Of a DNA stretch of 10,033 nucleotides, positions 1 to 6,967 are shown one piece after another. The notes under the pieces are model-generated. The model saw nothing but the letters and a program-made list of their open reading frames with translations. It had not been told where the DNA came from and made no database searches. The translations under genes were made by a program, and so were the position numbers. The first letter of the stretch is position 1; each line of letters opens with the position of its first letter. Source of the stretch: Cephalothrix simula (Eukaryota; Nemertea; Palaeonemertea; Archinemertea; Cephalotrichidae); NCBI GenBank assembly GCA_035591015.1, contig JAXIUW010238285.1, forward strand, positions 1 through 10,033, written 5' to 3'.

Positions 1-164
1 TTAAATTAAGACTTTTTTCTGTGACGCATATTTTAGTGGCTAGAGGTCGATAAAGGTCAAAATAAACAATTTTAGTATACTTACGCCAAATGTATCTTCT
101 GCTAGGGTATTTGTCGTATTCGGCGGCTAGAGGACATATCACCAAGTGAGCTACACGCCATTGG
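1..164. other. Left edge, no gene recognised
   Basis: AT-rich non-coding DNA. The octamer GGCTAGAGG occurs twice (about 39-47 and 123-131), but I see no ORF, RNA gene or similarity to the later repeat units. Homology to units B and C begins only around 165, where TTCGATAT and TTGTTTTTCATAGAAA appear. Confidence 0.4.
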
Positions 165-300
165 CGTATTTTTTCTCGCTTTCGATATGCATTGTTTTTC
201 ATAGAAAATGCGTAATGTAAATTTGATTTGTAAGAAATTATGTGTAGGTGACCCCAAAATGGGTGGTAGGAAAAATTTGTTCGTTTTACTAGACTAGCTT

Positions 301-318
301 CTTTTTGCCTATCTTTAG
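301..318 (+). promoter_or_regulatory. Putative splice acceptor of copy A
   Basis: A pyrimidine-rich run ends in CTTTAG, directly before the point where homology to the coding sequence of B and C becomes strong. The same position carries TTTCTTAG in B and C. It is predicted from sequence alone. Confidence 0.6.
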
Positions 319-1057
319 ACCAAGAAACTGAATTTGAGCGAAGATATGGTGTCAAATCAATTAAAAATGATCTGAATAAACAAACAGCCTTATATATGTA
401 AAGGGTGCGATACGGCGTACGCGCGCAAAGACTTACTTCAGAAACGCCCATTAAAGTGTGACTTAATTCATAGCACTGAACGCCCATTTAAGTGTGACCA
501 CTGTGAATACGCAACTTCTAGAAAGGGTTGCCTTGATATCCATATCCGCCGTGTACACTTAAAAGAGAAGAACTTTACTTGCACTGAGTGTCATTACAAA
601 TGTTTTAACGCTAGCGAATTGAAAACCCACATTCAGTCAGTTCATATAGGCACGCGATTATTAAAATGTAAGATGTGTTCGTACGACTGTACAGTGTACA
701 ACGAAAGATATTTTGCGGAAACACGTGAGATTTGTTCATTCTAAAGTACGTCCTTACAAATGCGACATTTGCGAATCTAAGTTTGGCCAATCGTATGACT
801 TGAAACGCCACAAAAAGAGCTTGCATGAAAATTCGCGCCCCTATGTTTGCAAACGTTGTGATCGCAAGTTTTCCCGAAATAAGGTTTTGGCTGATCACAT
901 CAAGTGTGTGCACGAAGGATTCAAGCCTTTTAATTGTGACAAGTGCCCTAAGTCGTTCTCCCAGAAAACAAATCTCAATCGTCATCTTAAGAAAGTTCAT
1001 GCTCTCATACCGCGTAAAAGAAACCAATATGATCAACGTGATCCCTTTTCGTTATAA
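319..1057 (+). pseudogene. C2H2 zinc-finger terminal exon, copy A (two frameshifts)
   Basis: This is a decayed paralogue of block C. It should begin after the acceptor TATCTTTAG (310-318) with QETEFERRYG. That frame reaches TAA at 399-401, because four extra bases near 377-387 shift the frame relative to B. Translation resumes in a second frame from about 376 and gives a remnant finger (CKGC at 397-408) missing its His half, then two good fingers: CDHC...HIRRVH and CTEC...HIQSVH. Seven extra bases near 690-700 break the third finger. The last frame (from 713) encodes the rest of that finger and three intact ones starting CDIC, CKRC and CDKC. The C-terminal tail RNQYDQRDPFS ends early at 1055-1057, where B and C continue with SGEI. 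All intact fingers are C-x2-C-x12-H-x4-H. Its AATAAA is also gone. A working gene would require sequencing error at both sites. Confidence 0.85.
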
Positions 1058-1267
1058 AGAGAAAAATATTTAGAACACGTATTTGCAATTTTGTGACAGC
1101 ATTATCTTGATGGTCATTTGTGCACATTGAGAATTTCACGCAATCCATGAGGAGCTCTGTTCTAGAGTTATTTTTTTTAAATTTTATTATTTTTGAAAAT
1201 TTATAATAGTTTATTACATTTCTTACAATTAATTGCTGTGAAAATTAATTCTTGCGTTAATTTTTGG
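1058..1267 (+). other. Decayed 3' UTR of copy A
   Basis: Positions 1145-1267 align with the 3' UTRs of B and C (T-runs, TTTATAATA, then CATTTCTTACAAT). In B and C the string is TAATAAACATTTCTTAC; here it is AATAGTTTATTACATTTC, so the canonical poly(A) signal is destroyed. This agrees with the frameshifts in showing that the copy has decayed. Confidence 0.6.
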
Positions 1268-1534
1268 ATTATCTTTTTATCACTTGAAAATGTACATGTA
1301 TATCAATTAGAGCATTCCAACCCATGCTGCACTTTTTGAAAATATCACTATGAATATGATCTGATATTCCATTACACACTTAAGAGATTAGGCGGAAAAA
1401 TAGTGCATGCAAGATATTCAATTCATTTTTTTAATGATTGAAGAAAGAGAAAGATTAATTTTATCTACCTTTGAAGGTCATCGCATAACTTGCGAATTGG
1501 ATAAGTCTTCGTGGCTCCAACCTGTATACCAGAA
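1268..1534. other. Spacer between units A and B
   Basis: AT-rich DNA. Short ORFs here have no recognisable domain and no counterpart in the other units. I see no RNA gene and no inverted-repeat element. Confidence 0.4.
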
Positions 1535-1805
1535 CAGATTACTGGCCTTTAACAATATTTCTTTTCCGACCACGTTTACCGAGTTATAATAATCTTAGGT
1601 TATTAACTTCACTTACTTGATAAACAAATGAACACCCCAAAGGAACAAATTTTGAAATCAGACTAGGACGTAGCGTTTTCCGATCCAGTGGTAGCTGTCA
1701 TTTTATTTTTTTAACAGTTTCTTATAAATTTTTGCTCGTTTTCGATATTCAATGTTTTTCATAGAAACTGCTTACGAAAAATGTTCGAAAGCGCGTAATA
1801 TATAA

Positions 1806-2440
1806 ACCACGGAAAATAAGGCGTGAAATTATTGCTCTCAATTTTATTGTTACCTCGATATATTTTAGATGTGCATACTCAGAAAAGTACGTATTATCCA
1901 AATATACATCCCATTACGATGTCATGGTGTATGAAGTTGCCAAAAATCATCGTTTTGTGTACTTCGCATAGGAAAGTTGTTGGTCGAATTCCAAAATGTT
2001 CCCGTATATGTCTCCGCATCGCACCAGCTCAGTTCCAATTATAATCCTTTTAAGAGTCATTTCCACCTTATCTTATGTAGAGGATTATCTCACAAATTGA
2101 TGTTTTTCTGTATAATGGTTGCTATTCTTATCTAATTATATATGCATGCGTCACAACCTATTTGACATAGTTTGTGACTTACATATAATTGTATAAACAT
2201 CGGTTGGTTGGACGTAATGTAAATTTGCCGAATTCCGCAGTAATTCGTAGTAATTCCGCAATAATTCGTATGAAACGGTTCATGTCATAATTAAATAGGT
2301 AATCGACTTCACTCCATTAACTATTTGGCATTTCGTTGTCAAGTTAAAATAAGGTCCTCTGGACAATCCTAGGAATACTCACCTGAATGATTAGAAAAAT
2401 GTGACTATAGAGCTATAATTTGTCGTCTTTATTTTCTGTG
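1806..2440. other. Insert-like stretch in unit B, origin unknown
   Basis: This stretch interrupts sequence that is continuous in unit A (GCGTAATGTAAATTTG then ATTTGTAAG). The string GTAATGTAAATTTG reappears at about 2215-2228, suggesting two separate insertions or one with rearrangement. It contains a near-palindrome at 2134-2190 and a short imperfect repeat of AATTCCGCA/AATTCGTA units at 2232-2270. One frame after a possible acceptor ATTTTAG (about 1869) reads YVLSKYTSHYDVMVYEVAK until a stop. It may be an old exon or transposon fragment, but I do not recognise it. Confidence 0.4.
2134..2190. repeat. Imperfect palindrome in the unit B insert
   Basis: AATTATATATGCATGCGTCACAA on one arm pairs, with a small gap, with TTTGTGACTTACATATAATT on the other. 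The loop is about 14 bases. It could be one end of, or a remnant of, a small inverted-repeat element. No target duplication was found. Confidence 0.45.
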
Positions 2441-2499
2441 GTTCTTTTATTTGTAAAAAATATTGTGTAGGAAAAATCCTTCCGTTTTACTAGAGAAGA

Positions 2500-2517
2500 T
2501 GTTTGCCTGTTTCTTAG
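2500..2517 (+). promoter_or_regulatory. Putative splice acceptor of copy B
   Basis: GCCTGTTTCTTAG is a good pyrimidine tract plus AG at the same place as the acceptors of A and C. The junction leaves two bases (AT) before the first full codon CAA, i.e. a phase-1 intron. Confidence 0.6.
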
Positions 2518-3289
2518 ATCAAGAAACTGAATGTGAGCGAAGATATGGTATCAAATCAATTAAAAGTCATCTGAATAGACAGCCTTATGTTTGGGAAGGG
2601 TGCGATACGACGTACGCGCGCAAAGACTTACTTCAGCAAGATTTTGACATAGTTCGTAGCACTGAACGCCCATTAAAGTGTTCATAGTTCATAGAACTGA
2701 ACGCCCGTTTAAGTGTGACCAGTGTGATTTTGCAACTTTTCGAAAGAGTAGCCTTGATATCCACATCCACCGCATACACTTTATCTGCACTGAGCATGCT
2801 GAGTGTCATTACAAAAGTTTTAGCGCTCGTGAATTAAAAACCCACATTCAGTCAGTTCATATTGACACGCGACCATTCAAATGTAAGCTGTGTTCATTTG
2901 ACTTTACAAGAAAGAATATTTTGCGGAATCACATGACCTTAGTTCATTCTGAATTACCTCCTCATAAATGCGACATTTGTGAATTTAAGTGTGGTCAATC
3001 GCATGACTTGAAACGCCACAAAATGACTGCGCATGAAAATCTGCGCCCCGATGTTTGTGGCATTTGCGGTCGCAAGTTTTCCAGAAGTGGATATTTGGCT
3101 GATCACATCAAGTCTGTGCACGAAAGATGCAAGCCTTTTAATTGTGACAAGTGCTCTAAGTCATTCTCCCAGAGTTCAAATCTCAATCGTCATATTAAGA
3201 CTGTTCACGCTGTCATACCACGTAAAATAAACCAATATGTTCAACGTGATCCCGTATCTGGAGAAATTATCATGCAGTACATGATTTAG
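2518..3289 (+). pseudogene. C2H2 zinc-finger terminal exon, copy B (one frameshift)
   Basis: The first frame after the acceptor reads QETECERRYGIKSIKSHL and a ruined finger (first Cys is Trp in VWEGC; Asp and Arg sit at the His positions), then stops at 2685-2687. Relative to A and C, one base is missing around 2681, beside a tandem TTCATAG duplication (2681-2694). The following frame is open to 3289 and encodes six fingers: CDQC...HIHRIH, an aberrant C-x5-C finger (CTEHAEC...HIQSVH), CKLC, CDIC, CGIC and CDKC. The tail contains QRDPVSGEI. The seven-residue linkers resemble TGEKP linkers. A canonical AATAAA follows. The body is far better preserved than copy A. The frame break could be a true lesion, a sequencing error, or bypassed by an acceptor at 2685-2687, which would give the same phase. 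Family role: nuclear DNA-binding regulator; the target is unknown. Confidence 0.72.
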
Positions 3290-3459
3290 TTTATTTTTTA
3301 AAAGTGTATCATTTAAAGTTTTAAAGTTTATAGTTTTTTTTTTAGTTTATAATTATTTATAGTTTTTTAAATATATTTTTCAAAAGTTTATAAAAGCCAA
3401 TAATAAACATTTCTTACAATTTAATTGCTTTGAAAGTTAATTCGTGAGTTAATTTTTGA
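3290..3459 (+). terminator. 3' UTR and poly(A) signal of copy B
   Basis: An AT-rich UTR with repeated AAAGTTTATA strings leads to AATAAA at 3402-3407, followed by CATTTCTTACAAT. The same arrangement is found downstream of copy C. The conserved signal suggests that each ZF block ends its own transcript. Confidence 0.7.
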
Positions 3460-3496
3460 ACCATATGAAGTATCTGGTCAAAGTTGTTCCCCCGAT

Positions 3497-3546
3497 GTCC
3501 CCCCATAACGTTTATAGAATGAGTCCCCATAACGTTTATACAATGA
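3497..3546. repeat. Two-copy 24/26-bp tandem repeat
   Basis: Two adjacent copies of GTCCCC(CC)ATAACGTTTATA(G/C)AATGA, at 3497-3522 and 3523-3546, differ by two C residues and one substitution. They lie just left of the foldback element. The function is unknown. Confidence 0.75.
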
Positions 3547-3574
3547 GTAATTTTGTTTTTAGTTTAGAATATGG

Positions 3575-4180
3575 TTCGGCGGTCGGCATCCCATAGGTCG
3601 GCATGGTCAGTACTTCATAGTTTGGCGTGGCTGGTAACACATAGGTCGGCACCCATCTAGTTAGCAGGGTCCACATACTAAAGGTCGACAGGTGTGGGCC
3701 TCCATGAGTCGGCTGTCGTCGGCAAAACATGGAAATTCAGGGAAAAGTCAGGGAAATTGGGAGTTGGCCAATTGTCACTTTTCGATAAAGATGTCGTGTT
3801 TGATGAAAATGTCGCTTTCGATGAAAATGTCGCTTTCAACAGTGTTTCAAGATATTTTGGAATTCCCTGACTTTTCCCTGATTTCCAGGACCCGTCGCAG
3901 GAAATTCCCGGACTTCATAGTACCAATAATAAACAAAAATATCACAAAATATACCATTTCAACGAAAAGCTACATTTCCATCAGATGGGATATTTTCACT
4001 GAAAGCGACAAATCGACCTCAAGGGCGCCAACCATTCCGACCCCGTGGCTGCCAGCCTCAGAGGTGCAGCATCGCCAATCAGTCTTACTTCAGGTTATAT
4101 ATCTGCCGATGATTTCAGGGGCGCCGACCATTTCAAGGGTGCCGACTCTGACGACCTTAGCCAACCGGCCGACATGTGGT
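3575..4180. mobile_element. Foldback-type element with GTCGGC subterminal repeats
   Basis: The left part carries five direct GTCGGC motifs (3582, 3597, 3645, 3708, 3718). The right part carries the complement GCCGAC at 4123, 4141 and 4168, so the ends are inverted repeats with short repeated motifs. Inside, CAGGGAAAAGTCAGGGAA (3738-3755) is exactly complementary to 3863-3880, with partial pairing beyond. Between those arms is an 18-bp tandem repeat. The structure resembles non-autonomous foldback DNA transposons. No transposase is present, exact ends and target duplication are not resolved, and ORFs across it are compositional accidents. It sits between units B and C. Confidence 0.6.
3781..3838. 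repeat. 18-bp tandem repeat in the foldback element
   Basis: Roughly three copies of (C/T)GATGAAAATGTCGCTTT. The last two are nearly identical and the first is diverged (TCGATAAAGATGTCGTG). A complementary trace, GAAAGCGACAAATCGA, lies on the right side of the element near 4001-4016, again showing its two-fold symmetry. Confidence 0.7.
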
Positions 4181-4194
4181 GCAACTTTTTCCCA

Positions 4195-4220
4195 AAGATG
4201 GCTATTTTGGTAGCCATCTT
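4195..4220. repeat. Perfect 10-bp-stem hairpin
   Basis: AAGATGGCTA (4195-4204) and TAGCCATCTT (4211-4220) are exact complements around a six-base loop. It lies just outside the foldback element. There is no T-run or gene context to suggest transcription termination. Confidence 0.6.
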
Positions 4221-4442
4221 AAAAAACGCTATGTTACGGAGTATAAGAAAGGCAGGTCAAAAAAAGTTCGTCCATATTCGTTTCTCCTCGGAAACCAACC
4301 GGTCCCCAAAAATTTTGGGAGTCGCCCTACCATATAAACCCGAACGGCTTACTGGCATTTACCAATTTCTTTTACCACATTAACGGAGTTGAAATAGTCT
4401 TAGGTTACTTCTCTCAATTGATAAACAAATGAGCGTCCTTAA

Positions 4443-5281
4443 CCCTATTTTTGAAGGGGGGGGCGAAAAGGCCCCCCAACTGTTTTTCAAATATATCTGA
4501 AAAACGGCTCGGCGTAGGAAGCTGAAATTTTAGGACATTTCAATCAGACGCTTTTCCCAAAAAATAAAAACAAATTATCGCGCTAGGGGGTCTTGGGGCG
4601 GCGCCAGGAGCCGCCAAAAATTTGGTTTTTAAAAAATTTTCGAAATTTTGAAAAATATTGCAAAAAACGGGTGCAGGGCGGAGGCGAGTGGCACAAACTG
4701 GTTTTTAGGGATGTATATGTCTTATTGGGGTCAAGGAGACCCTTTTGAAGAAAAAGATGGCGCCAAAATATTGATTTTTTCGGATTTTAGAAATTTACGC
4801 CAAAATGTCCCTAAATGGCCCAAAAGGACGCCGAAGACCCAAAAATGGGCTTAATAGGCTAAAATGGCGCCAATGATTGTTTCTACACCACAAAGGGGTA
4901 CGTCAGCGTCATTGGGCCGAAAAAAAATTGTTCTGAAAAAATTTTTTTTGGGCACTTTTTGGGCTCCCCTGGCGTTTTCGGCGTACTATATTTTTGAAAA
5001 CATGTGTTTGACCACATTTACCCCCCAAAAAAGTATCTGGGGCCTGGCGCCTTAAAATTTGGGGCAATTTTCTGACAAAAATTTATTAGCCGACTTTTGG
5101 GCCAAAAAGGGCATTGGGCGGCGGCGCAAATTGACCTAGGTCAAAAATTTTTTTCAAACATGTACATCGATAGTTAATGCATATGTGTACCAAATTTCAA
5201 CTCGGTACGACCTTCCACGGCTGAGATCTTAGGGGGGCCGAATGAGCCCCCCCCCTTCAAGTACCACACACAAAATAGCCC
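4443..5281. mobile_element. 839-bp non-autonomous inverted-repeat element, TTAA-like target
   Basis: The left end CCCTATTTTTGAAGGGGGGG and the reversed right end GGCTATTTT...TTGAAGGGGGG are imperfect inverted repeats, and both continue into a GGCCCCCC block. The right arm has about 10 extra bases. Flanks are TTAA (4439-4442) and TTCA (5282-5285), compatible with a diverged TTAA target duplication. The paralogous site in unit B (about 1640) lacks the element and reads CACCCCAAAGG. The interior is G/C-run-rich (CGCC, CCCAAAA) with no transposase. The TTAA-CCCT edge suggests the piggyBac superfamily, but the terminal bases differ between ends, so the class is tentative. Confidence 0.65.
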
Positions 5282-5418
5282 TTCAAAGGTAGACTTGAAA
5301 TCAGAGTGGAGCAGTAATTTTATTTTTTTTCAATTTCTTATAAATTATATTCATTGTTTTTCATAGAAACTGTTTCTGAAAAATGATCGAAAATGCGTAA
5401 TGTAAATTTAATTTAATA

Positions 5419-6018
5419 CAGTACCCCGCAGGAAAAAGTTCGAAGCTGAATAGCCGAATACCGAATACTGAATGCTAAATGGCTGAATTATACAAAGAAT
5501 TATAGATATTTTGTATAAAAATTATTTACAAATGTAAAGCAGAAATAAAACATCGCTGTGAAGTTTTTTTTGGTAATACTACCCGAAAAATTTGACCAAA
5601 AAATGGGTAAAATGATTTGGTAATAACATTTTTCCTAAATGTTTTTTTTTGTTGTATTAAAACTGTAAACATTTTAATAAATTTCAAATCCATGTACACT
5701 GTATAACTACTCGATTTTAAATTAATGTTAAAAAATAACTTTTCTGTCGATATTATACACAGGTATGTATCATTTTCATAAAAATAGTCTTGGTCAATTT
5801 CTTTTAGTCATTAATTCCAGTTCTAAGAAGTTTTTTGATTTCATTTATACAGTTTAATCACTAAAAAACATTTATTTTTAAGCAATAAGGCTATTCAGTA
5901 TTCAGTATTTGGTATTCAGCTCAGTATTCAGCCTATCCACCAAAAGGCGGAATACCGAATAGTACTGAATGCTGAATACTGAATGGCTGAATTCCAACTT
6001 TTTTTCTGCAGGGTACTG
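5419..6018. mobile_element. 600-bp MITE, TA target, CAGTACCC termini
   Basis: The left end CAGTACCCCGCAGGAAAAAG and the reversed right end CAGTACCCTGCAGAAAAAAA form a terminal inverted repeat of about 25 bp. TA flanks both sides (5417-5418 and 6019-6020). Short GAATACTGAAT/GCCGAATACC motifs repeat inside both ends, in direct and inverted form. The middle is AT-rich without a transposase. The TA duplication and CAGT-type ends fit a Tc1/mariner-type non-autonomous element. The uninterrupted sequence is seen in unit A (about 222-244) and just before the exon in unit B (AAATATTGTGTAGG), so insertion followed the tandem duplication. Confidence 0.8.
5888..5996. repeat. Large hairpin of GAATACTGAAT repeats inside the MITE
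   Basis: GGCTATTCAGTATTCAGTAT and following bases up to 5932 pair imperfectly with AATACCGAATAGTACTGAAT and following bases to 5996. The central loop is TATCCACCAAAAGG. The left end of the element carries the same motifs (about 5445-5487). These subterminal repeats would be candidate transposase-binding sites. Confidence 0.65.
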
Positions 6019-6082
6019 TATTGTGTAGGTGACCCCATAATGGGTGGCAAGCAAATTTCTTTCGTTTTACTAGAGTAGATTC

Positions 6083-6100
6083 TTTTTACCTATTTCTTAG
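6083..6100 (+). promoter_or_regulatory. Putative splice acceptor of copy C
   Basis: CTTTTTACCTATTTCTTAG is the best acceptor of the three paralogues. An in-frame TAG lies just upstream (6076-6078), so the ZF frame cannot be extended leftward without splicing. The exon begins AT|CAA, phase 1. Confidence 0.7.
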
Positions 6101-6831
6101 ATCAAGAAGGTGAATGTGAGCAAGATTTTGACATAGTTCGTAGTACTGAACGCCCATTAAAGTGTGACCAGTGTGATTACGCAGCATATAGAAAGAGTAA
6201 CCTTAATATCCACATCCGCCGTGTACACTTAAAAGAGAAGAACTTTACCTGCACTAAGTGTCATTACAAATGTTTTAGCGCTAGCGATTTAAAAAGCCAC
6301 ATTCAGTCAGTTCATATAGGCACGCGATTATTCAAATGTAAGTTGTGTTCATTCGACTGTATAAAAGAGAATTATTTTTGGAAACACTTGAGATTTGTTC
6401 ATTCTGAATTACGTCCTCATAAATGCGACATTTGCGAATCTACGTTTGGCCGATTGGCCGACTTGAAACGCCACAAAATGACTGTGCATGAAAATTTGCG
6501 CCCCTATATTTGTGACCTTTGTGGTCACAAGTTTTCCAGGAATAGAACTTTGGCTGATCACATCAATCGTGTGCACGAAGGATCCAAGCCTTTTAATTGT
6601 GACAAGTGCTCTAACTCATTCTCCTTGAAAGCACATCTCAATCGTCATATTAAGACAGTTCACGCTGTCAAACGTAAAGGAATCAAACCTTTTAATTGTG
6701 ACAAGTGCTCTAAATCATTCTCCTTGAAAGCACATCTCAATCGTCATATTAAGACAGTTCACGCTGTCAAACGTAAAGGAATCAAATATGATCAACTTGA
6801 TCCAATATCTGGAGAAATTGTCATGGAATAG
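6101..6831 (+). CDS. C2H2 zinc-finger protein, terminal exon, seven fingers (copy C)
   Basis: This is the intact member of the tandem family and probably encodes a nuclear sequence-specific DNA-binding protein. The frame is open from the acceptor to TAG at 6829-6831, giving 242 residues after the split codon. The N-terminal 20 residues (EGECEQDFDIVRSTERPLK) precede seven C-x2-C-x12-H-x4-H fingers at about residues 21-42, 50-71, 79-100, 108-129, 137-158, 166-187 and 199-220. They start CDQC, CTKC, CKLC, CDIC, CDLC, CDKC and CDKC. Most linkers are seven residues, and the last two fingers are exact 33-codon duplicates bar one residue. The tail is KYDQLDPISGEIVME. Relative to B, 99 bases carrying a ruined finger are deleted in frame. 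An internal ATG-like start at 6343 would discard two good fingers, so it is not preferred. The first exon is not in view. Targets and partners are unknown. Confidence 0.85.
6589..6786 (+). repeat. 99-bp tandem duplication of one finger
   Basis: Positions 6589-6687 and 6688-6786 are identical except for one base (C at 6615, A at 6714), which makes Asn versus Lys. Each copy encodes one finger plus the linker AVKRKGIK. Copies A and B have one finger here, so the duplication is specific to C and recent. Confidence 0.95.
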
Positions 6832-6967
6832 AAGAGCAGTTCTTTTTTTAAAAGTTTATAATTTTTTAACGTTTAAAAGCTTATAGTTTTTTTAAAAGTT
6901 TATACTTTGTTAAAAGTTTATAATAAACATTTCTTACAACTTACTGCTTGATTCGTGCGTTAATTTA
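6832..6967 (+). terminator. 3' UTR and poly(A) signal of copy C
   Basis: AAAAGTTTATA repeats lead to AATAAA at 6922-6927, followed by CATTTCTTACAA, closely matching the end of copy B. Homology to the other units ends around 6967. Confidence 0.7.

Larger units (their letters stand above)
165..1267 (+). repeat. Tandem unit A of the zinc-finger array
   Basis: This is the first of three paralogous segments. The upstream part (TTCGATATGCATTG, TTTTTCATAGAAA, GCGTAATGTAAATTT, TGTGTAGG, TTCGTTTTACTAGA) recurs before block C, and in broken form before block B. The downstream part (CATTTCTTACAATTAATTGC, then GCGTTAATTTTTGG) recurs after B and C. The unit contains a single recognisable coding exon. Compared with B and C it lacks roughly 20 bases just after the CATAGAAA motif. 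It is about 1.1 kb long, close to the insertion-subtracted length of units B and C. Confidence 0.75.
1535..3459 (+). repeat. Tandem unit B of the zinc-finger array
   Basis: Homology to unit C starts at CTGGCCTTTAAC (compare CTGGCATTTACC near 4352). It continues through GAGTTATAATAATCTTAGG, GATAAACAAATGA, TTGAAATCAGA, TTTCTTATAAATT and TTTTTCATAGAAACTG. It is then interrupted by about 640 bases not found in A or C (roughly 1806-2440). It resumes at ATTTGTAAAAAATATTGTG just before the ZF exon and ends near GAGTTAATTTTTGAA. Around 1640 this unit is an approximate empty site for the 839-bp element found in unit C. Confidence 0.75.
4350..6967 (+). repeat. Tandem unit C of the zinc-finger array, split by two transposons
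   Basis: The unit matches B from about 4352 to 4438, resumes at 5286-5418 after the 839-bp element, and resumes again at 6021 after the 600-bp element. It then runs through the ZF exon to TTCGTGCGTTAATTT. Removing both elements leaves about 1.17 kb, close to units A and B. The retained pieces include GATAAACAAATGAGCGTCC, AAGG.AGACTTGAAATCAGA, TTTCTTATAAATT, TTTTTCATAGAAACTG and TGTGTAGGTGACCCC. Confidence 0.75.

Noticed and set aside
611-1036. 141-codon ORF on the minus strand
   Set aside because: It lies antisense to copy A's fingers; the + strand has regular Cys/His spacing and the minus product has no domain.
3497-3546. CRISPR-like direct repeats
   Set aside because: Only two directly adjacent copies without spacers, in a eukaryotic context; a simple tandem repeat.
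3692-4213. 173-codon + strand ORF
   Set aside because: It spans the foldback element, and its repeated KMSLSMKMSLS comes from the 18-bp tandem repeat. No domain; treated as repeat shadow.
4648-5055. Two short + strand ORFs
   Set aside because: They lie inside the 839-bp inverted-repeat element, in biased sequence, without domains or similarity to transposases.
6343-6831. Copy C starting at an internal codon at 6343
   Set aside because: TGT/ATG-like positions here would discard two complete fingers that are in frame upstream from the acceptor.
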